From assembly GCA_902575835.1 (NCBI GenBank), contig CACGSX010000006.1, positions 1 to 57,882 of the forward strand: 57,882 nucleotides of DNA, in the 5' to 3' direction. The position numbers and the translations under genes were made by a program. Every line of letters begins with the position of its first letter. The first letter of the stretch is position 1. Of the stretch, positions 56,078 through 57,882 are shown piece after piece. Source of the DNA: an uncultured Pelagibacteraceae bacterium. GTDB taxonomy: Bacteria; Pseudomonadota; Alphaproteobacteria; Pelagibacterales; Pelagibacteraceae. A model generated the notes under the pieces. It searched no databases. It saw only the letters and a list, made by a program, of their open reading frames with translations, and was not told where the DNA came from.

Positions 56078-57760
56078 TTAAACTGTTTTAACTGAAGTTC
56101 TCTTCATAATTACATATTGTTGTGCCATTGTAAGCACGTTATTAATTGTCCAATATATAACTAATCCTGATGGAAAAGGTGCCAGTATCACTGTTAAAAA
56201 TACAGGAAAAAACATAAATATTTTTTGCTGAATTGGATCTGGTGGTGTTGGATTAAGTTTTTGTTGCATCCACATTGTTACACCCATTGCTACAGGCCAA
56301 GCGCCAATAATTAAAAATGACGGAACATCATATGGTAATAAACCAAATAAATTAAATAAACTTGTTGGATCTCTTTCACTTAGATCGTGTATCCAACCAA
56401 AAAAAGGCTGATGTCTCATTTCAATTGTAACAAACAACATTTTATAAATTGCAAAAAAGAATGGTATTTGAATTAAAATAGGTAAACACCCACTTACCGG
56501 ATTCACTTTCTCTCTTTTGTAAAGAGCCATCATTTCTTGCTGTAACTTCATCTTATCTTCCTTATGAAGTTCTTTAAGCCTCACCATTTCTGGTTGAAGA
56601 ACTTTCATTTTTGCCATTGACCTAAATGAGTAGTTAGCGAGAGGAAAAAACAATATTCTTATACAAGCGGTAATTAGTATAATTGCAATTCCATAGTTGC
56701 CAGTTAATTTAAAGAAATAATCTGATATCAAAAATATTGGTTTTGTTAAAAAATATAGGAAACCCCAATCAATTGCTAAATCAAATTTATTAATATTTAG
56801 TTTTTCCGCATAACCGTCAACAACATCCACTTCTTTAGCCGCAATAATCACTTTTACTTGATTAGTTTTGCTTTCATTAGCTCTGACTTCTGTTGCAGCA
56901 GTCTCAATGAAGTTAGCTTTAAATTTATTTTTATAATCAAAATCTGATCTAAAACTTTTATTACTTTCTGGGATTAAACTCGTTATCCAATATTTATCTG
57001 TAATACCCATCCATCCTTTGTTAGCATTTACAGAGTACTTTTTGTCTTTAATGTCATCGTAATCTTCTTCAACAAGATTATCATCAAAAACACCTAGCAA
57101 ACCTTCATGTAATATATAAAAATCAGTTACATCAGGAGCTAAGTTTCTAATAATTTGTCCGTAGGGATAAAAGTTATAGGTATTTTGAGTATTATTCGTA
57201 ATTTTTTGGTTAACAGTAAATAAAAATTTGTCATCTATACTTATTTCTTTCTCAAAAGTTATATTCTGCTCATTATTCCATACTAATCTAATTGGATTGT
57301 TCGGTGTTAGTAATTTATTGCCGACAACTTCCCATTTTGTATTTGAATTAGGAACCTCAATATCTTTATTATTTATAGCCCAACCTGTTTCTATATAATA
57401 ACCATTTTCAGTCTCTTTAGGATTGAGCAAAACTACATTTTCATCAGAGTCTAAAGTTTCAGTGTATTTCTTAAAAATCAGGTCATCGATTAATGATCCC
57501 TCTAGAGAAATAGAACCTTTAATATTTTCATTTTCAAAAAATATCCTTTCAGCTTTGTTAATTGCCTCTGATCTAGAAATTTTATTATTCTCAATATTTT
57601 GCTCTATTTTTGGTGCTTCGTTTAGTTGAAGATTGTTCTTATTTTGATCATTATTATTTACCTGGTTTGGATCAGGACTTGGTGGAGCAAAAAATAATCC
57701 ATAAAGAATTATTACTGCTGCACTTAATGAAATTGCTGCTATTACGTTTCTTGTGTCCAT
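56078..57760 (-). CDS. yidC: Membrane protein insertase YidC
   Basis: A 560-aa YidC of the Gram-negative long type. TM1 (~5-25, RNVIAAISLSAAVIILYG) is followed by a low-complexity Asn/Gln linker, a large periplasmic beta domain (~60-330) and the insertase core with helices starting near 335, including FPLANYSFRSMAKMKVLQPE, LYKREKVNPVSGCLPILIQIP and PSGLVIYWTINNVLTMAQQ. It inserts and folds membrane proteins with or without Sec. The start shares one base with the yidD stop (TAATG). Confidence 0.96.
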   Translation of the reverse strand: MDTRNVIAAISLSAAVIILYGLFFAPPSPDPNQVNNNDQNKNNLQLNEAPKIEQNIENNKISRSEAINKAERIFFENENIKGSISLEGSLIDDLIFKKYTETLDSDENVVLLNPKETENGYYIETGWAINNKDIEVPNSNTKWEVVGNKLLTPNNPIRLVWNNEQNITFEKEISIDDKFLFTVNQKITNNTQNTYNFYPYGQIIRNLAPDVTDFYILHEGLLGVFDDNLVEEDYDDIKDKKYSVNANKGWMGITDKYWITSLIPESNKSFRSDFDYKNKFKANFIETAATEVRANESKTNQVKVIIAAKEVDVVDGYAEKLNINKFDLAIDWGFLYFLTKPIFLISDYFFKLTGNYGIAIILITACIRILFFPLANYSFRSMAKMKVLQPEMVRLKELHKEDKMKLQQEMMALYKREKVNPVSGCLPILIQIPFFFAIYKMLFVTIEMRHQPFFGWIHDLSERDPTSLFNLFGLLPYDVPSFLIIGAWPVAMGVTMWMQQKLNPTPPDPIQQKIFMFFPVFLTVILAPFPSGLVIYWTINNVLTMAQQYVIMKRTSVKTV

Positions 57761-57882
57761 TATTTAATATTCTTTTTCTTTACCGGATCATACCCATGTC
57801 CTCCTCCTAAAATTTTTATAGGATGACAAGTTAAAATTCTTTTAATGCCTTTATAGCAACCTCTCAAAACACCATATTCATT
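57760..57882 (-). CDS. yidD: Membrane protein insertion efficiency factor YidD (partial, runs off the right edge)
   Basis: Forty codons plus TAA are present. The translation includes YGVLRGCYKGIKRILTCHP and GGGHGYDP, the YidD family's conserved G...RLLRCHP...GYDPVP pattern. The 5' part lies beyond the window. YidD aids YidC-dependent insertion. It shares one base with the yidC start, matching the conserved yidD-yidC order. Confidence 0.93.
   Translation of the reverse strand, partial: NEYGVLRGCYKGIKRILTCHPIKILGGGHGYDPVKKKNIK

Overview
This window looks like a chromosomal segment of a SAR11-type alphaproteobacterium (Pelagibacterales). The basis is a very low G+C content, poly-A/poly-T runs and lysine/asparagine-rich proteins everywhere, almost no intergenic DNA, overlapping start and stop codons, and an alphaproteobacterial gene set (SUV3-like helicase, CarD, RegB, CobS/CobT, fused TAXI-TRAP permease, yidC-argB-dapD-dapE). 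No gap between genes exceeds about 170 bases. I saw no transposase, integrase, prophage or CRISPR array.

Layout. 1-150: lysine-rich mini-ORF and a terminator. 148-4202 (minus): SUV3-like helicase, TerB-like protein, ferredoxin, CarD with a long basic tail. 4365-11049 (plus): acetoacetyl-CoA synthetase, PLP aminotransferase, and a TAXI-type TRAP transporter (binding protein plus fused permease). 11046-11638 (minus): PaaI-like thioesterase and tRNA-Arg(ACG). 11750-18109 (plus): pyruvate dehydrogenase E1 with its own lipoyl domain, E2, a trimethyllysine/gamma-butyrobetaine-hydroxylase-like dioxygenase and a DMT permease. 18092-18859 (minus): uppP. 19038-24967 (plus): gltD-gltB. 24960-25721 (minus): alpha/beta hydrolase. 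25764-38407 (plus): a long translation-centred run, glycosyltransferase-thrS-infC-rpmI-rplT-pheS-pheT-lepA, followed by a glycosyltransferase, two sugar-nucleotide epimerases and tRNA-Ser(GGA). 38578-41916 (plus): gyrB and the redox kinase regB. 41908-45189 (minus): J-domain protein, cobS, cobT; divergent bolA. 45450-47064 (minus): aroK-aroB. 47161-51199 (plus): two unrecognised secreted/membrane proteins, then def-fmt-truA. 51189-57882 (minus): yidD (partial)-yidC-argB-HAD phosphatase-dapD-dapE-deacetylase-SET methyltransferase.

Functionally most of the window is housekeeping: translation, lysine/arginine/aromatic/glutamate biosynthesis, carbon entry through pyruvate dehydrogenase, and uptake. 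The parts that stand out are: the extra lipoyl domain on E1; the TMLH-like oxygenase translationally coupled to the PDH genes; a SET methyltransferase paired with an HDAC-family deacetylase inside the lysine-biosynthesis operon; CobS/CobT with a J protein and no other cobalamin gene nearby; the lysine-rich CarD tail; a tRNA-Ser whose first base is the last base of a stop codon; and an unrecognised 46-aa/579-aa gene pair. Genome streamlining is visible in the junctions: eight one-base TAATG overlaps, and all six convergent gene pairs overlap at their 3' ends, with only two clear intrinsic terminators in the whole window.
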